A stretch of DNA of 7,452 nt. Origin: Gammaproteobacteria bacterium (GTDB lineage: Bacteria; Pseudomonadota; Gammaproteobacteria; Steroidobacterales; Steroidobacteraceae). The notes beneath the pieces were generated by a model that was not told where the DNA came from, made no database searches, and was given only the letters and a program-made list of their open reading frames with translations. Position numbers and translations under genes: made by a program. Shown piece after piece: positions 5,294-7,452 of the stretch. Each line of letters starts with the position of its first letter. The first letter of the stretch is position 1. The stretch lies in NCBI GenBank assembly GCA_030040235.1, contig JASHUC010000099.1:1-7452 (forward strand), written 5' to 3'.

Positions 5294-6739
5294 ATGATAC
5301 GGATGCTGATCGTCGACGATGACGCTGCCATGGCGAACCTCGCCCGCGAGGAGCTGGAACGAGCTGGACTCGGGTGCTCGGTTGAGCGTGTGCAGAATGA
5401 AGTCGAGTTTCGGCAGGCTCTCGGGAGATCTCCCGATCTGATCCTCTCCGAATCGAACGTTCCAGGACTCGATGGCTTGATGGCGCTCGCGATCGCGCAG
5501 GCTGTGCGCCCGAGCGTTCCATTCATCTTTCTCACGGGACACTCGAGCCCTGTCGGATCGCAGGCGGCCGAGCATCATGGCGTGGCTGGCGTCGTATCGA
5601 AATCCCATCTCGCGTCACTTCCCGCAGTCGTTCGCTCCGCACTGGACGAAGGCAACGAGGGTGCTCCTCAGCCTCCTCGCGAACGTCGCAAATCCGAGCT
5701 GCATGCCGAGGCGCACGGCGCAGCGCAATACCTGCTGGAACGTCAAGCCATCCTCGATCACACCCTGAAGGATGAAGACGCCTCGACGATGTCGAGTATC
5801 CTGCGACGGCATCCCCCGGTACCGGTGGCCCTGGTCGCCTTCGAGGCCGAGTTGGCTCGCGAAAGCTTCTCGAAGTGGCTGAGAAACGCCAATATCGATA
5901 TCGAATACGCCGGCTCGACGACCGAAGCACTTGCGCGGCTCGAGGCGCGCACCCACGCGTTGCTGTTCACGGACCGGCCGGAGCTCGTTCAGGCGACCCG
6001 CCAGCTGTATGCGGGTTTTGCCACGCACGTGATCTTCGTCGATGTGCACAAGAAGGTTGGCGTGCGCGAGGCGTTACGCATGGGCGCCAGCGAGTGGACG
6101 CCGTCCGAACCCGACGGCGAGGGGTTCTGGGCACGCTTGATGACCGCGCGGCGCATCGCGAGTCTCTCAGCCGCCCTGCAGCTCGCGCTCACCGACAATC
6201 GCATCCTTTCGACGGTCGATGAGCTCACGCGCTGCGGCAGCCGGCGGTTCTTCGAGCATGAATTCCCCCGCGAGATCGAGCGCGCCCGGCGCCTGCGGCG
6301 CGCGCTGTCATTGGTCCTGTGCGACATCGATCACTTCAAGGCCGTGAATGACACTCACGGTCATGAGGTCGGAGACGAGGTGCTGCGTGGATTCGCGAAG
6401 CGGCTGACACACGGGTTGCGCCTCGGCGAGGACTGGGTGGCACGTATCGGCGGCGAGGAATTCGCGATCGTCTTACCCGACGTCTCCGGCCGTGAGGCGT
6501 TCGCAATCGCCCAGCGCTTATGCGAGCGCATGTGGGAAACGCCGTGCGTAACGGCGGTCGGTCCGCTCATCGTGACCGGAAGCTTCGGGGTTTCGGCATT
6601 CGAGCCGAGCGCGGGAGAACTGAGCCTGTTGCCGCACAACCTCGTGAAGGCCGCGGATGCCGCGCTCTACAGAGGCAAGCGTGCCGGGCGCAATCGCGTG
6701 ACCATGGGGTTCGCCTCCGAACTCTCGCTGCGGGATTAG
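5294..6739 (+). CDS. PleD-like REC-REC-GGDEF diguanylate cyclase with Asp-to-Glu phosphosite
   Basis: A 481-residue cytoplasmic protein predicted to make cyclic di-GMP from two GTP. Residues 1-118 are a receiver: acidic cluster D8-D9-D10, switch T81 (FLTGH) and K103 (VVSKS). The phospho-acceptor position, in LILSESNVPGLDG, is Glu53 (codon GAA, 5450-5452) instead of Asp. Residues 121-170 are a charged helical linker. Residues 176-290 are a degenerate second receiver: D227 (FTDRPE) sits at the acceptor position, but the acidic pair and the Lys are lost. Residues 305-472 are a GGDEF domain with DELT at 309-312, metal-binding D344 in CDIDHFKAVNDTHGH and signature GGEEF at 386-390, so catalysis should be intact. 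The inhibitory I-site RxxD, expected at 377-380, reads LGED. The ATG at 5294 has GAGGT five bases upstream. A GNAT gene follows after nine bases. The family is very secure, and the regulatory consequences are inference. Confidence 0.94.
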   Translation: MIRMLIVDDDAAMANLAREELERAGLGCSVERVQNEVEFRQALGRSPDLILSESNVPGLDGLMALAIAQAVRPSVPFIFLTGHSSPVGSQAAEHHGVAGVVSKSHLASLPAVVRSALDEGNEGAPQPPRERRKSELHAEAHGAAQYLLERQAILDHTLKDEDASTMSSILRRHPPVPVALVAFEAELARESFSKWLRNANIDIEYAGSTTEALARLEARTHALLFTDRPELVQATRQLYAGFATHVIFVDVHKKVGVREALRMGASEWTPSEPDGEGFWARLMTARRIASLSAALQLALTDNRILSTVDELTRCGSRRFFEHEFPREIERARRLRRALSLVLCDIDHFKAVNDTHGHEVGDEVLRGFAKRLTHGLRLGEDWVARIGGEEFAIVLPDVSGREAFAIAQRLCERMWETPCVTAVGPLIVTGSFGVSAFEPSAGELSLLPHNLVKAADAALYRGKRAGRNRVTMGFASELSLRD

Positions 6740-6748
6740 ACTTGGCCG

Positions 6749-7225
6749 ATGGGGCCCGACACGACCGACCGCTTTCACATCAGGCCGATTCGTCGCACTG
6801 ACTACGGCGAGTGGCGTCCCCTGTGGGACGGGTATAACGCCTTCTATGGCCGCAGCGGATCCACGGCCTTGCCCGAGTCGATCACCGCGGCCACCTGGGA
6901 ACGCTTCTTCAACCCGTCCGAGCCGGTCGGCGCGCTGGTGGCCGAAGAGGCCGAACGGGTCGTGGGCCTCGCGCACTACCTGTTCCATCGCAGCACGAAC
7001 CGAACCGACAATGTCTGCTACCTGCAGGATTTGTTCACGGCCGAGCACCTTCGTGGCCTGGGTGTGGGTCGCAGGCTGATCCAGGGGGTCTATGCGGCTG
7101 CGCGGACCGAAGGTTGCAGCAGGGTTTACTGGCACACTCAGCTGACTAATCAGGCCGGCCGCGCGCTTTACGACAAGGTCGCGCAGCACCACGGGTTCAT
7201 CGTGTATTCACACGAGCTGGAGTGA
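6749..7225 (+). CDS. GNAT family N-acetyltransferase (single domain)
   Basis: A 158-residue cytoplasmic acetyl-CoA-dependent N-acetyltransferase. It starts FHIRPIRRTDYGEW (beta-1/helix-1). Residues 60-79 (VGALVAEEAERVVGLAHYLF) form the central strands. LQDLFTAEHLRGLGVGRRLI at 92-111 is motif A, with the pyrophosphate loop R102-G-L-G-V-G. VYWHTQLTNQAGRALYDK and HHGFIVY at 126-153 form motif B, with Asn134 and Tyr141. The length is normal for the family. This subgroup (LQDLF...VYWHTQ) is common and acts on unidentified small amines or amino acids. The ATG at 6749 lies nine bases after the cyclase stop with no clear Shine-Dalgarno of its own, so translation probably depends on that of the upstream gene. 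The stop at 7223-7225 overlaps the ribosome-site region of the beta-lactamase that starts at 7233. A role in drug modification is possible but not shown. Confidence 0.92.
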   Translation: MGPDTTDRFHIRPIRRTDYGEWRPLWDGYNAFYGRSGSTALPESITAATWERFFNPSEPVGALVAEEAERVVGLAHYLFHRSTNRTDNVCYLQDLFTAEHLRGLGVGRRLIQGVYAAARTEGCSRVYWHTQLTNQAGRALYDKVAQHHGFIVYSHELE

Positions 7226-7232
7226 TCACCGC

Positions 7233-7452
7233 ATGGCTTACCCCACTCGCATGCAAAAAGGCCGATGGGTTGCCGTGCAGCGGCTGATGGTGATGCTCGT
7301 TCTGCTGATGCTCGGGGGCATCTGGTCACAAGCACCCGGTGCAGCGCCCTCGCCCGCAGCAGCATCCTCACCCGCCGCAGCCCAGAACCCGGCGTGGACG
7401 ACTGCGATCGCCCCATTTCACATTGCCGGCAACCTTTACTACGTCGGCAGTC
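7233..7452 (+). CDS. Subclass B3 metallo-beta-lactamase, N-terminal part (runs off window)
   Basis: The first 73 codons of a secreted zinc enzyme expected to hydrolyse beta-lactams in the periplasm. Residues 1-33 look like a signal peptide: a basic start (R6, K9, R11, R17), then a hydrophobic core at 18-31 (LMVMLVLLMLGGIW). Residues 34-50 are an Ala/Pro/Ser-rich low-complexity spacer. The mature part begins near NPAWTTAIAPFHIAGNLYYVGS, strongly resembling the start of FEZ-1 and THIN-B type B3 enzymes (PFPPFRIAGNLYYVGT in FEZ-1 as I recall). The zinc-ligand HxHxDH motif lies beyond the window, so activity and exact subclass cannot be confirmed here. The ATG at 7233 has GGAG (7219-7222) ten bases upstream, inside the end of the GNAT gene. 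A second ATG at 7251 lacks a ribosome site. The seven-base gap after the GNAT stop suggests co-transcription with the cyclase and GNAT genes. Confidence 0.87.
   Translation, partial: MAYPTRMQKGRWVAVQRLMVMLVLLMLGGIWSQAPGAAPSPAAASSPAAAQNPAWTTAIAPFHIAGNLYYVGS

Overview
The window is a stretch of high-GC bacterial chromosome with seven protein-coding genes and almost no spare sequence. GC-rich codon use, an Escherichia-type XylE/XylB pair, a PleD-like diguanylate cyclase and a subclass B3 metallo-beta-lactamase together suggest a proteobacterium. A gammaproteobacterium of the Steroidobacter/Xanthomonadales kind is plausible, but that is inference and nothing here fixes the taxon. No RNA gene, insertion sequence, CRISPR array or phage gene was seen.

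Left half, minus strand (about 4533 down to 1): four genes read leftward. In order of transcription they are a two-domain GNAT acetyltransferase, an APC-superfamily amino-acid permease (23 nt after the GNAT stop), a XylE-type D-xylose:proton symporter (start overlapping the permease stop as ATGA) and xylulokinase XylB (57 nt further on, cut by the window edge just at its catalytic Asp). xylE and xylB together are a clear xylose uptake and phosphorylation pair. The GNAT and the amino-acid permease appear to share their transcript and are unusual partners for it.

Middle (4534-4716): a 183-bp divergent intergenic region. It holds a perfect 7-bp inverted repeat against the GNAT Shine-Dalgarno and a sigma-54-like -24/-12 element pointing right.

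Right half, plus strand (4717 to the end): a stand-alone receiver-domain response regulator, then after 157 bp a PleD-like REC-REC-GGDEF protein. A single-domain GNAT acetyltransferase follows 9 nt later, and 7 nt after that comes the start of a secreted subclass B3 metallo-beta-lactamase, cut off by the window end. The tight spacing of the last three genes suggests one transcript joining c-di-GMP synthesis, a small acetyltransferase and a beta-lactam hydrolase.

The most unusual points are in the cyclase. The phospho-acceptor Asp of its first receiver is replaced by Glu, its second receiver is degenerate, and its inhibitory I-site lacks the Arg, while the GGEEF catalytic site is intact. It looks like a diguanylate cyclase freed from both phosphorylation and product feedback. 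It sits beside an intact single-domain receiver, in a layout resembling divK-pleD of Caulobacter, and is apparently co-transcribed with a beta-lactamase. Each family is known. Any novelty lies in the combination and in the altered regulatory residues.
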